From Magnetococcus sp. PR-3 (lineage in GTDB: Bacteria > Pseudomonadota > Magnetococcia > Magnetococcales > Magnetococcaceae): a DNA stretch of 38,391 nt. The notes below the pieces were generated by a model. The model saw only the letters and a list, made by a program, of their open reading frames with translations. It did not search any database and was not told where the DNA came from. The stretch is from positions 1 through 38,391 of the forward strand of contig NZ_JBAHUQ010000045.1 in NCBI RefSeq assembly GCF_036689865.1, in the 5' to 3' direction. The position numbers and the translations under genes were made by a program. Positions 8,579-17,281 of the stretch are shown piece by piece (position 1 is the stretch's first letter; every line of letters starts with the position of its first letter).

Positions 8579-9799
8579 ATGGGACTGGGTGATGGCATGA
8601 AACCGAGAGTCAGGTTACAAAGCGGAATTTTTTTGACGCTTATGCTGACCTATGGCAGCACAGCTTATGGGGTGGAAAATCCTCTAAACCAAGTCTTTTC
8701 TGAGTTATTCCCAGACCAGGAGCTTCAGAAACAGGAGTGTGAGCAGGGTGCCCAAGTGCTGGAAAATCATCACCAGCAGGTGGATCTGGCTCAAAAACGG
8801 CTGAATAGGGCAGAGCAGCACCTTCAGAGTATTCAGGCTCAAATTACTCAGTATAAAGAGCAAGAGGCTTTGGTTCAGGTGCTGGAGGATGCCCGTATTC
8901 TGTCCGAAACCCACCTTAATTCCCGGTACATGCAGCATCAGCAGGCTTTTAAAGAGATGGCCAAAGTTAAAAGCCGCTATAGCGTGCACTGTGGTGCCCT
9001 CTCTACTTCGGATGTGACCTCTCAGAATTCACAACACTCTTGGTTGCAGCATAACCGCATGGATATCGCCACTTTTGTGTCCGCAGCGGCAAAGTCGAAT
9101 TCTGTCAATAAAATAGATGAAGTGCCACCTTCTGAAGAAGAGGCCCAGCTTGTTAAGGATGGGGAGAGGGGGGCGGCTCATGCTTCAACGGTTTCATCAG
9201 AGCCGTTAGAGAGTACGTACAATTCAACCACGGCTGAAGATCAAACCTTAGAGCCTGTGGTGGAAGCTTCCCCTTACCTGGGGCGTAAACTTCACACTCA
9301 ACCTGCCATGCCACCTGTCTCCTATCAGTCTTTTTATATGGCTCAGTGGTTACAGCCGGCAGCAGGGGCTGCTTTAGCCCAAGTCTCTACACACGCAACG
9401 CAGCCAACTGGTTTTTCCCCACAGCCTAAGCAGGTTAAGAAAACGGTCTATCGCGCGACCCATCCGTTATCAAAAGGGTCTGCAAACCACGTTACACGTA
9501 TTAAACTGAAACCTGTGCAGGTTATACGGACCAAACGGTTGGCAAGTGATTTGTCTAAGAAATTGGTTTATTTGGGGAGTTTTAGTAACCGGACGGCACT
9601 GGCAAAGATGAAGCTACAGGTAAGTAATGTGCTGGCCATTAGTCCTGATCAGTTTGTACAACGCTCTTTTTATGATGGACGCTTAACCCGTCTCTACCTA
9701 GGACCTATGCAGCAGGATATGGCTCAGCAAGCCATGCAACAGGTGGCCGGTAAGCTCTCTTTAGATCATTTAAAAATTGTCATGGAAAAACGTCTGTAG
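8579..9799 (+). CDS. Exported coiled-coil protein with C-terminal SPOR domain
   Basis: This is a 406-residue predicted periplasmic protein. A signal peptide is visible: positive residues (MKPRVR) precede a hydrophobic stretch ending STAYG. A region of about residues 45-130 is rich in Q, E and L and looks like a coiled coil; a low-complexity linker follows. The last 75 residues form a SPOR-like module: LVYLGSFSNRTAL, then RLTRLYLGPMQQ, the two-strand pattern that binds denuded septal glycan in SPOR proteins. The upstream in-frame ATG (8546) would extend the N-terminus by 11 residues; 8579 is preferred on its Shine-Dalgarno. It is transcribed away from the secretion operon and ends 18 bases from the convergent STAS gene. 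A cell-wall or division role is inferred. Confidence 0.7.
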   Translation: MGLGDGMKPRVRLQSGIFLTLMLTYGSTAYGVENPLNQVFSELFPDQELQKQECEQGAQVLENHHQQVDLAQKRLNRAEQHLQSIQAQITQYKEQEALVQVLEDARILSETHLNSRYMQHQQAFKEMAKVKSRYSVHCGALSTSDVTSQNSQHSWLQHNRMDIATFVSAAAKSNSVNKIDEVPPSEEEAQLVKDGERGAAHASTVSSEPLESTYNSTTAEDQTLEPVVEASPYLGRKLHTQPAMPPVSYQSFYMAQWLQPAAGAALAQVSTHATQPTGFSPQPKQVKKTVYRATHPLSKGSANHVTRIKLKPVQVIRTKRLASDLSKKLVYLGSFSNRTALAKMKLQVSNVLAISPDQFVQRSFYDGRLTRLYLGPMQQDMAQQAMQQVAGKLSLDHLKIVMEKRL

Positions 9800-9817
9800 C
9801 CATTTGCACATATAGGA

Positions 9818-10132
9818 TCAGCGGATGGGGCAATCATCCCGAACTTCAAACAGGGAGAAGAAGTTACTGTTTTTAAGGGCACCTGATACCTGAGGGGTCG
9901 GGTTGCACAGCTTGACCTTTTTAGGCTTACTACCCATCTGCTCAAACAAAACCAACAACATGCCTAATCCGGCGCTGTCTATGGTGTTGACCATATCCAT
10001 GTGGATCGTACACGTATGGTTTGGTTGCAGTGTCTGTATAGACTTCATAAAGGGCTGATGTGCAAAATGATTCAGCTCTCCCTTTAGGACCAGCGCAATC
10101 TGATCCCCTTCTTCAATGCGTTGAATATCCAT
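9818..10132 (-). CDS. STAS-domain protein (anti-sigma-factor antagonist-like)
   Basis: This 104-residue cytosolic protein is one STAS domain of the SpoIIAA/RsbV type. The diagnostic segment TIDSAGLGMLLVLFEQM contains the serine (in DSAG) that partner-switching kinases phosphorylate. The start ADIQ-like strand (MDIQRIEEGDQIALVLKGEL) and the end KNSNFFSLFEV are also typical. No anti-sigma kinase or phosphatase gene adjoins it, so its partner is elsewhere. It lies 143 bases downstream of the two-component operon on the same strand and could be co-transcribed with it, but the gap contains a GCTTGCAAGC palindrome (10238-10247) and may separate them. Confidence 0.85.
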   Translation of the reverse strand: MDIQRIEEGDQIALVLKGELNHFAHQPFMKSIQTLQPNHTCTIHMDMVNTIDSAGLGMLLVLFEQMGSKPKKVKLCNPTPQVSGALKNSNFFSLFEVRDDCPIR

Positions 10133-10275
10133 TACAACCTATATCGAGCTAAAAAAAGTCATCGAAATAGGGCTTGGTTGAAAAATGCTCACCAGACCCC
10201 TCTACACCCACCCATCACGATAGTTTTACTCTGTACAGCTTGCAAGCGCTTATCTTACTTTTTTATGGGTGATCG

Positions 10276-10896
10276 CTAAACCAACCCCATACGCATGGCG
10301 TAGCGCACCACATCAGCCGTGGTATGTAGATTAAGCTTACGCATAAGTCGTGTACGGTGGGTATCCACTGTTTTAGGGCTAATACCCAAGGTCCGTGCGA
10401 TCTCTTTATTGGTTTGTCCTTCGGCGACCAGTTTAACCACCTCTTTTTCACGGGGAGATAGCTGTACGGGTAGGTCATCCAACCGCTCTAATTCATTGAC
10501 TTTCTCTTCGACGACCGCACTGATAAAACGTTTGCCTGCAGCAACAGCCGCAATGGCATCCTGTAGTTCAGAAAAGGCATTATCCTTCACCACATATCCT
10601 AATGCACCGGCCTGATCAGCCTTAATCGCCAAGGTTGGATCATCATGCATGGTTAACAGTAAAAGCCGGGTAGTTAGTCCCTCAGAGACAACCTGTTTAA
10701 CCACATCTAGCCCATTTAAACCGGGCATGGAGATATCCAATAAGGCGACGTCTGGTTTTAAGGAACGGATCAGTTCCAGTGCTTCATCACCACGTCCGGC
10801 TTCACCAATAATCTCAACCTCACTATGTGCACTTAACAGATGGGCCAGGCCTTGGCGAAAAATGGTGTGGTCGTCAGCCATGATGATTCGTATCAT
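10276..10896 (-). CDS. NarL/FixJ-family response regulator
   Basis: This 206-residue transcription regulator pairs with the histidine kinase encoded just upstream. The receiver domain (about 1-120) has the acidic pair Asp8-Asp9, phospho-acceptor Asp54 in ALLDISMPGLNG and Lys104 in GYVVKD. The C-terminal LuxR-type helix-turn-helix (about 145-205) reads LSPREKEVVKLVAEGQTNKEIA, then GISPKTVDTHRTRLMRKL. Its ATG overlaps the kinase stop codon as ATGA (10893-10896), indicating translational coupling and a cognate pair. Target genes are unknown. Confidence 0.95.
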   Translation of the reverse strand: MIRIIMADDHTIFRQGLAHLLSAHSEVEIIGEAGRGDEALELIRSLKPDVALLDISMPGLNGLDVVKQVVSEGLTTRLLLLTMHDDPTLAIKADQAGALGYVVKDNAFSELQDAIAAVAAGKRFISAVVEEKVNELERLDDLPVQLSPREKEVVKLVAEGQTNKEIARTLGISPKTVDTHRTRLMRKLNLHTTADVVRYAMRMGLV

Positions 10897-13421
10897 TCCG
10901 GTACCCTTACCGATATGGTGAGCCCCTTTTCAGGAGCCGTGGTAAATTGAGCGGTGCCGCCCAGGCGTTCGGCCTGTTCAGAAATAATGGAAAGTCCTAA
11001 CCCTTTGGCTGTACGACGGGCCTGTTCCAGATCCATACCCACCCCATCATCCGCCACGACAAGCGTAATGCCTTCTCCTTCAACATGCTGTAGCTCCACC
11101 CGTAACGTTGTCGCCTGGGCATGTTTTAAGGCGTTGGTCAGACCCTCCTGCAGAATACGGAACAGATTGTAGGTGATCTCGGCATCTAGTCCATCAAAAT
11201 TACCAGAGGCATGTAGCTCAAGCTCACCCTCCCAGTTGCGCCCTAACCGGTGACACCACCAGCGCATGGCCTCTTCCAAATTCATGCGTTCTAAAAAAGA
11301 GGGACGCAAAACAGTGGTAATATCCCGTAACTGGCCAATGGCATCTTGCAGTTCAGCTACTTCATCTTTTAAGCTGATACCTGCTTGATCGGCAGGTAGG
11401 CTTTTCATCTCTAAGCCAAGTTTAATGGCTTGAAGTGATTGACCAATGCTCTCATGCAGCAGGTTACCCAAACGTTTGCGTTCTTCAATTTCCAGCTTAT
11501 TTTTTAGGTGCCTTAAAGATTCCTGCAAGGCCTTTTTTTCGGTGATATCAGTAATGCTCTCTAGTCTCGCCAACCGATTATCTACCCAGCGAATGGCCAG
11601 TACGCGAACGGCATACCAGCGCTTTTCTGAGGGATGAAAATATTCACCGGAAATACCCCGGTGGGGGTCCCCTTCAGGACCTACCAGTACGGTATCGTTG
11701 CACAAGGCATCCCTAAGCTCAGGTTCCATATGCAAAGATTGATGATGCTGAGCACAAGGTAGACTTTGCTGCCGGGTGTTGGCCATGGCATTGATAAAAA
11801 AGCTCTCATTTTGATCCAGGGTTGTCACCCGAACCATGGCATCCAGCCCATCCAAAACCGTTTGCAAACGTTGATTGGCCTGCTTTAAGGAGGCTTCATA
11901 ATGGTGGCGCAGCGTGACATCCCGTGAGATCCCCTGATAGCCTTTAAAGTGCCCTTGGTTATCATAAAAGGGCACGCCATTGGTCTCTAAAATCACATGA
12001 CGACCCGATTGAGCATGTAGCATGTTACTGGTAAAAACCTCAAGGGGGCGTTGACGGCTGGCTATTTCTGCAAACAGCTGCTCGACCCGGTGGCGTTCTT
12101 CAGGCTCCATCAATTGGTGAGGTGGTTTACCCATAATCTCGTCAGGCTTAAACCCAAGTAGATCCGAGACCCGAGGGCTGCTGTAACTGAAATTGCCATC
12201 CTTATCCAGTTCCCACACCCAATCGGTTATATTATCCAGCAAATTACGGTATCGATTTTCACTTTCACGTAAAAGTTTTTCAGTCCGCTTACGCTCTGTC
12301 AACTCTTGGGTTAACCCTTCACGAGAGCGGGTAATCTCCAGTGAAAAGCGGTTTAAAAGATGGTTTAACGCAAAAAGTTGATCCCCTCTTTTGGGAACCT
12401 CCAGTTGAACCCCAAGGTTTTGTTCTGAAAAACGATTAATTTGGTAGGAGAGTCGTTTTAACTTACCAGACAACCAAAAGAGGATCAGCACAAAGGTGGC
12501 AATAAAGACCAGGGTCGAGATCATTTTCTCTGTCCGGCCTGTTTTTAAAATTTGTTGGTGAAGATCATCCACCGCAGAGCGTGGAATAAGGGCTGCCACC
12601 TGAAAGGTCATTTCTGATGAAAAGGCGTAATTAAAGAAATCCTGCCCAACAAAGAGGTAGGTTTGTGCCAGCTGGGCCATGGCGGTACCCACCGGTACCG
12701 TGTGGGGGTCACTGCTGGCAATGACATGCTCTTCTTGCTCATCAATAAAAACCTGAATACCTTCCAGATCGAACTGACGGGTAAAATCGATAAGAAAACG
12801 ATCATCCAGTGGCAGAATTAACGCCAGCACTCCCATGGTTTCGCCAATGGCATCTCGCACAGGCTCTGCAGCAATAAAGAGCGGTACCCCGTTGGATTGA
12901 GTAATGCTAGATGGTCCCCCCTCACTCAAATAGTCCAGCAGTTCGGGGGTCAGGTAGTTTTTATCTAAATCGCGCCGACCGTTGGTGAACAGCTCCTGCA
13001 TGTGATAATCCTCATCCAGGAGCAAAAAGCTGGCACTGCGGGTAAAATCCCGAATCATGGCAGAGGATGGTAGCCAGGAGGGGAGTCGTTCATGGATTTT
13101 AAGTTGGTGCTGTTCTCCCCAGCCCCAATCATGGCGAATACGTAGATAGTTAACCAGTTGAGCATGTTGCACAAAGAGCTGAGTCGTTTTTTTCTGCTGA
13201 CGTAAATAGCCTTTTAACTGGGTTAGGCTACGGCTGAAACGGCGTTCAAGGGTATCTTCCAACTGTTGTGTAAAAAGCTTGCTGGCCCAGCGGTTTTGCA
13301 TATGGTCGAGTACGTTCCATGAGAGAATACCAACCATGACCAGCAGAACCAGCACCTTAAGGGTGAGGGGAACCCGCTGTTGCCAAAAACGAATGATAGA
13401 GAGCTTGTGGTGTGCTCTCAT
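10893..13421 (-). CDS. Membrane PAS-domain sensor histidine kinase (NarX/DegS type)
   Basis: This is an 842-residue inner-membrane sensor. A transmembrane helix at about 19-38 and a second at about 300-317 enclose a periplasmic domain of about 260 residues that contains Cache-like stretches (FIAAEPVRDAIGETMGVLAL). HAMP-like residues follow (318-370), then PAS domain 1 (about 385-500, ending GYQGISRDVT), a second PAS-like domain (about 513-627), a HisKA_3 dimerisation segment with His656 in LLHESIGQ, and an HATPase (N-box EGLTNALKHA near 759-768, DDGVGMD at 791-797, GLGLSI at 807-812). It overlaps both neighbours by ATGA, so binding protein, kinase and regulator form one coupled unit. The periplasmic domain may read the co-encoded PstS-like protein. 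Confidence 0.93.
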   Translation of the reverse strand: MRAHHKLSIIRFWQQRVPLTLKVLVLLVMVGILSWNVLDHMQNRWASKLFTQQLEDTLERRFSRSLTQLKGYLRQQKKTTQLFVQHAQLVNYLRIRHDWGWGEQHQLKIHERLPSWLPSSAMIRDFTRSASFLLLDEDYHMQELFTNGRRDLDKNYLTPELLDYLSEGGPSSITQSNGVPLFIAAEPVRDAIGETMGVLALILPLDDRFLIDFTRQFDLEGIQVFIDEQEEHVIASSDPHTVPVGTAMAQLAQTYLFVGQDFFNYAFSSEMTFQVAALIPRSAVDDLHQQILKTGRTEKMISTLVFIATFVLILFWLSGKLKRLSYQINRFSEQNLGVQLEVPKRGDQLFALNHLLNRFSLEITRSREGLTQELTERKRTEKLLRESENRYRNLLDNITDWVWELDKDGNFSYSSPRVSDLLGFKPDEIMGKPPHQLMEPEERHRVEQLFAEIASRQRPLEVFTSNMLHAQSGRHVILETNGVPFYDNQGHFKGYQGISRDVTLRHHYEASLKQANQRLQTVLDGLDAMVRVTTLDQNESFFINAMANTRQQSLPCAQHHQSLHMEPELRDALCNDTVLVGPEGDPHRGISGEYFHPSEKRWYAVRVLAIRWVDNRLARLESITDITEKKALQESLRHLKNKLEIEERKRLGNLLHESIGQSLQAIKLGLEMKSLPADQAGISLKDEVAELQDAIGQLRDITTVLRPSFLERMNLEEAMRWWCHRLGRNWEGELELHASGNFDGLDAEITYNLFRILQEGLTNALKHAQATTLRVELQHVEGEGITLVVADDGVGMDLEQARRTAKGLGLSIISEQAERLGGTAQFTTAPEKGLTISVRVPE

Positions 13422-14494
13422 TTGGGGGTTCCAATCAGCTCTTCACCACGAAAATTCCAACCAGCCTTTCGGAGTCTGTTAGAAGAGATCAGGTGAAATT
13501 TTTTAGGTAGTGTAGAGAGATTATCATTCAAATAAGTGATCAAGGCTTTTGCATGGGGGTTCTGGCCTGCTTCAGGGGTCCAAATGGCGATACTGTGGGT
13601 GCGATAAAAGGGGTAGCGCCCCTCAATTAATGCTTGATCATCATTGGGATGAAGACCATCAACCTTGAGAACCTTAACCGGATTTTTTGGCCCGCCAAAT
13701 TGAATAACATCCCAAAGTACCTCATACCCGACGGCATTGGGATAACGGCCTACTTTTTGGATCATTTCAGGAATACTCCCCGCTTCATCAAGCCGAGGGG
13801 AGAAGAGATTTTCATCGGCCAAAATACGCCGCCAGTGGCCAGGGCGAATGGTACAATGTAGGCGCCCAACAGGCCATACAGCATGATTGTTTAGGTGCCC
13901 GCTCTGATAGCCTTTTATCTGCCCCCAGTCGGAAATATGACCTTGAAAAATATCCCTAACCTGTTTTTGTGTGAGATTTTCAATGGGGTTTTTGACAGAG
14001 GCCACAATGGCCAAGGATGAGATGGAGAGCGTGTGAAAGGTTAAGCCGGGAAGACGGTCTGTTTTTGCGGGCGGACAGCAAAAACCAGCAAGATCTACGC
14101 GTTTACGGTTGAGTAAGCCTTGAGACACGCCACATGTGCCCTCCTTAAGTACAATTTCAATACCTTGCTGTTTGGCAAACCGAGCCACAATAGGGGTAAG
14201 CGCCGCATAGAGGTGCTGATCCAGTGTCAGAGCTAAGTCAGCACCTTTGGCCCACTGTCCGTAGCGGATGGGCTGTTTTTGCCATTTCTCTGATTTTTTA
14301 ACTCGGTAATCTGGATCAGAAAAGGAGTCACCCACAATACCGTGACCGTCCGCCCGGTATTCGCCCGGCTTACAGAAAGCTGCGTTGGTGGTTTGTTCTG
14401 GTCCCTTTTCAGCCCAAAGTGGTGCGGTGTATCCCATCCAGGTGCAGAGTGACAGTAAAAACACCATAGGCATGGCTGAAATGGGGTAGGGCAT
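13418..14494 (-). CDS. PstS-like periplasmic substrate-binding protein, cysteine-rich, coupled to a histidine kinase
   Basis: This 358-residue protein has a signal peptide (hydrophobic MVFLLSLCTWMGYTAPLWA, cleavage probably near 28) and a phosphate-type periplasmic-binding fold: GADLALTLDQHLYAAL, a central NPIENLTQKQVRDIFQGHISDWGQI that is typical of PstS-like proteins, and VGYEVLWDV later. The mature part has five cysteines (about 41, 121, 139, 140 and 214), including a vicinal pair in GFCCPPAKTDRLPGL, unusual for PstS. No ABC permease genes accompany it. Instead its stop overlaps the kinase start as ATGA, so it probably serves as a sensory input and not as a transporter subunit. A strong GGAGG seven bases before the ATG supports the start. 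The ligand is unknown. Confidence 0.85.
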   Translation of the reverse strand: MPYPISAMPMVFLLSLCTWMGYTAPLWAEKGPEQTTNAAFCKPGEYRADGHGIVGDSFSDPDYRVKKSEKWQKQPIRYGQWAKGADLALTLDQHLYAALTPIVARFAKQQGIEIVLKEGTCGVSQGLLNRKRVDLAGFCCPPAKTDRLPGLTFHTLSISSLAIVASVKNPIENLTQKQVRDIFQGHISDWGQIKGYQSGHLNNHAVWPVGRLHCTIRPGHWRRILADENLFSPRLDEAGSIPEMIQKVGRYPNAVGYEVLWDVIQFGGPKNPVKVLKVDGLHPNDDQALIEGRYPFYRTHSIAIWTPEAGQNPHAKALITYLNDNLSTLPKKFHLISSNRLRKAGWNFRGEELIGTPK

Positions 14495-14536
14495 TATTAA
14501 GCCTCCAATAAGATATCAAAGTAGGCAGTTTAACAA

Positions 14537-14564
14537 ATACCCCCCATTAGGCACCAGGGGGTGT
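14537..14564 (-). promoter_or_regulatory. Hairpin in the presumed 5' leader of the binding-protein/kinase operon
   Basis: Minus-strand ACCCCC pairs with GGGGGT around a 12-base loop, extended by two more pairs (one wobble). It lies about 43 bases before the ATG at 14494 and leaves the GGAGG ribosome-binding site free. It could be a leader structure or chance; no known riboswitch pattern is recognised. Confidence 0.3.
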
Positions 14565-14625
14565 AATGGGTTGAGTCTGGGCGCATGTGTGTTGCAGCGT
14601 CTGGGAGAAGGGAGGCTGTATGATG

Positions 14626-14682
14626 ACGGAGCTTTAGGAGATCCGTATATAAAACCCATCCTTTTTGGGGCCATAGCTCCGT
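14626..14682. repeat. Inverted repeat ACGGAGCT / AGCTCCGT
   Basis: Perfect 8-base arms at 14626-14633 and 14675-14682, 41 bases apart, upstream of the binding-protein/kinase operon. Possible regulator site or leader stem. Nothing further supports a function. Confidence 0.3.
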
Positions 14683-15233
14683 TGAGAGAGTGCGTTGTGT
14701 GCATGATGAGGAGATTCGTACGACCCCGACCGGCTCCACTCATGCTCTTTCTAGTGTTGTGGTGAATGAATATCTAAGGCCTTGCCAGAGCTCCCTTGTT
14801 GGATGCATCGCTTGTACCCGTACACATCCCTTGCTTGATAAACGGTTTGTATCTCAGGTAAAGATCGACATCTCTTGATATGATGGAAAATTTCTGTCAG
14901 GTGTTTTATGCGTTGGCATTCAGGCTTATTGTAGTGAGAGTATCTGAACTCTGTTTGGAAAGCGTGTAGATACTTCAGGCAATAATTGGGTTGGGTAAAA
15001 CAGCTGAACAGAAAAAAAACACAGACGACTACAGCCTGGGATGTTGTTGTTTAGGCGTAACTGGTTGCCTTACAGCCGTTATTTGGTAAAAGTACCGACC
15101 AGCGGGGCAAATAAGCAGAACAACAACGTTTATGATCATCTTCGTCGTATGTTTGCAGACCATTATTTTTTAAAGAGGTAGAGTGGGCTTTGACCTACTT
15201 ATTTTATTCCTAACCCAAATAAACGAGATTGAG
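14683..15233. other. Gene-poor stretch, nothing recognised
   Basis: About 550 bases between the two-component operon and the small HTH gene. Reading frames are short and without ribosome-binding sites. I recognise no RNA gene. It must hold a promoter for the HTH gene and probably the one for the leftward operon. Confidence 0.45.
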
Positions 15234-15455
15234 ATGAAAACATTGGATACACCTACCCCAGAACAGATAAAACAGGCCAGAAAGTCTGCCGGATTAACCC
15301 AGGAAGGTGCGGCGGTATTAATTCACCGTAAAGGGCGGGCGTGGCGTAAATGGGAAGGGCAAAATCACAGTATGGATCTGGCCATATGGGAGCTGTTTTT
15401 AATTAAGAGTAACCAACTACATTTGGCCACCTATACCAACACTATGCCAACCTAA
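15234..15455 (+). CDS. Small XRE-like helix-turn-helix protein
   Basis: This 73-residue protein is little more than one helix-turn-helix: TPEQIKQARKSAGLTQEGAAVLIHR, followed by GRAWRKWEGQ and a final helix. The pattern 'xQArxxaGLTQeeAAxlih...WrkWE' is that of small XRE-type DNA-binding proteins found near mobile or toxin-antitoxin loci, but no toxin partner lies beside it. An upstream GTG (15183) in the same frame would add 17 hydrophobic residues and lacks homology-like features; the ATG at 15234, with a weak GAG six bases away, fits the domain start. It sits isolated in a gene-poor region. Confidence 0.65.
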   Translation: MKTLDTPTPEQIKQARKSAGLTQEGAAVLIHRKGRAWRKWEGQNHSMDLAIWELFLIKSNQLHLATYTNTMPT

Positions 15456-16040
15456 TTCTTATTTGATGATTGTCTGGGCGATGTTCACCATGCATAGCTA
15501 AGCTCAGCAACTAGTCGGTAAGTGGTGTGCTGTGTTAATAGGTAGAATAAAGAGCCATCCTGGCTGTGTGGTTGAGGTCTTTTTAGCTGGAAAAACTTAG
15601 GGGTGCAGAGTTATCGACAGTCATATGCTGGATGAGGTGTAGGATAAAGAATAGCCCTATCATAGGCGAGAAGCCTCACTTAAAACAGGGCATATGTCGA
15701 CTAGTAGACTGAAAGTGCCATGGTTAGGTGGAATAATTCAGGTGGACATTAAAGCATCGGCTGAATCTCTTCAGTCAACCATTGGGTAGGCTTGTTCCTG
15801 TTATAAATGAATGAGGGATAAGGTCACGGCTACGGATTTAGAAAATTTGTCAAAAATATTACTGAAACTTAAGAGAACGCCCCTACATCACACATCCTTT
15901 TTACAGGTAGATCCCCAGTTGGGTGCGCAAAAAGAGAGTGCGCCAGCACACTAAAGCATGCTCTATAGGGCATCGGTTTGGCCTTTTGCTCTTCATCTTA
16001 TTGGGTAAGTGTTTTGTAAGCTGTATAGTGCCTAGAGAAA
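15456..16040. other. Non-coding stretch, no gene recognised
   Basis: About 585 bases between the HTH gene and the 3' end of galE. I find no convincing coding frame, tRNA or riboswitch. A weak hairpin (GCGCA...TGCGC, near 15926-15945) could lie in the galE 3' region, but it has a short stem. Confidence 0.45.
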
Positions 16041-17012
16041 TCAGCGGTTGTGCCAATTCCAAGCTGTTTGCATGATATTCTCTAACTGAGAATGTTGAGG
16101 CCAGTTGGGTAGAAAAGAGGGGGAATGATCCAAGGCTGCAACCAATATGGCCGGATCACCTGTGCGACGAGGAGCGTAGCGAACAGGCAAAGATTTGCCA
16201 GAGGTCTGTTCTGCAGCTGAAATGATTTCCTGTACAGAGTAACCCTGTCCGGTGCCTAAATTGGTACATATGTTACCTGGGTGGGTCAGTAGGCTTTGCA
16301 AGGCTGCGACGTGGGCAGTGGCTAAATCCGTGACATGAATATAATCCCGAATGGCTGTGCCATCCGCGGTTGGATAGTCCTCCCCAAAAACTTCAAGATA
16401 GGGGTGTTTACCTAGTATGGTTTGAAATGCCAAGGGTATTAAATGGCTTTCTGGCTGGTGGTTTTCACCCAACACCCCATCTTTATCCGCACCTGCGGCA
16501 TTGAAATACCGTAAAATGCCATACTTCCACTCTTTGGCTTGATGGAGATCTCTTAAAGCTTGTTCTATAATAAGTTTGCTCCACCCATAGGGGCTAATGG
16601 GCATCTGCTGATGAGTGGTGGGAATGGGGATTTGAGTAGGGATGCCATAGGTTGCACAAGAGCTTGAGAAAATAATGGTACGGCAAGCGAACTGCTCCAT
16701 CACCTGCAAAAGTGAAAGTGTGTTGGCGACATTGTTGTCATAATATTTAAGAGGGTCGAATATGGATGCCCCCACATGGGAATAGGCTGCAAAGTGCATA
16801 ACCGCCAGGGGTTTATAGTCGGAAAAAACCTTCTTAATGAGCGAAGTATCTCCCATATTTCCTTTAATAAGGGGTCCCCACATGACCGCCTCTGGATGAC
16901 CGGTCTCCAGTGTATCTATGGTGATGGGAGTAAAGCCTTGTGCATGTAATTCTTTGCATGTATGGCTGCCGATATATCCTGCGCCGCCCGTGACTAAAAT
17001 ATGTTGTGCCAT
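16041..17012 (-). CDS. galE: UDP-glucose 4-epimerase GalE
   Basis: This 323-residue cytosolic enzyme interconverts UDP-glucose and UDP-galactose with bound NAD+. The Rossmann motif GGAGYIGSH lies at 9-17, the SSS of the active site at 116-118, and the catalytic pair Tyr142/Lys146 in SPYGWSK; RYFNAAGAD and GTAIRDYIHVTDLA are further GalE signatures. Length is normal. It is divergent from the fatty acyl-AMP ligase gene across a 269-base shared promoter region. Since the adjacent operon contains two glycosyltransferases that resemble galactolipid synthases, GalE is a likely donor-sugar supplier, though it may also serve general polysaccharide synthesis. GAGGA five bases upstream supports the start. 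Confidence 0.94.
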   Translation of the reverse strand: MAQHILVTGGAGYIGSHTCKELHAQGFTPITIDTLETGHPEAVMWGPLIKGNMGDTSLIKKVFSDYKPLAVMHFAAYSHVGASIFDPLKYYDNNVANTLSLLQVMEQFACRTIIFSSSCATYGIPTQIPIPTTHQQMPISPYGWSKLIIEQALRDLHQAKEWKYGILRYFNAAGADKDGVLGENHQPESHLIPLAFQTILGKHPYLEVFGEDYPTADGTAIRDYIHVTDLATAHVAALQSLLTHPGNICTNLGTGQGYSVQEIISAAEQTSGKSLPVRYAPRRTGDPAILVAALDHSPSFLPNWPQHSQLENIMQTAWNWHNR

Positions 17013-17281
17013 TCATTCCTCAGGGCATAAACTTTAAAAATATTACCTTTTTGCGGTTACCCGCCGATCCTAGCACTCAATCAGCAAGGGTGCAAAGGAA
17101 CCCATGTAAAGCGCAACAAATGGCTGATAGACTAAAAAATGGATAGGCCATTCAGTCGGTTCACGGTATTATAATGCCCCTCTAGGTCATGTATTGCAGA
17201 TTAAGCATTCATCCCCATTCATCATGAACAGCTTTTTAGCCAGACCTATTAATACGATGAATTCAGGACTGATATTTTTCC
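17013..17281. promoter_or_regulatory. Divergent promoter region between galE and the lipid operon
   Basis: 269 bases that must hold the promoters of galE (leftward) and of the biosynthetic operon (rightward). It is AT-rich near both ends. The rightward start has only AGGA, spaced some 14 bases away, so translation initiation of the first enzyme may be weak or leader-dependent. No operator is recognised with confidence. Confidence 0.5.

Noticed and set aside
10238-10247. GCTTGCAAGC as terminator between the regulator and STAS genes
   Set aside because: A continuous 10-base palindrome has no loop and no T-run; it may be a binding site but nothing supports it.
14516-14878. Several short overlapping reading frames upstream of the binding-protein operon
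   Set aside because: They lie on both strands and lack ribosome-binding sites; the region is better explained as leader and promoter.
15456-16040. Riboswitch or small RNA upstream of the lipid operon
   Set aside because: No known consensus could be recognised, and hairpins found are of five base pairs.
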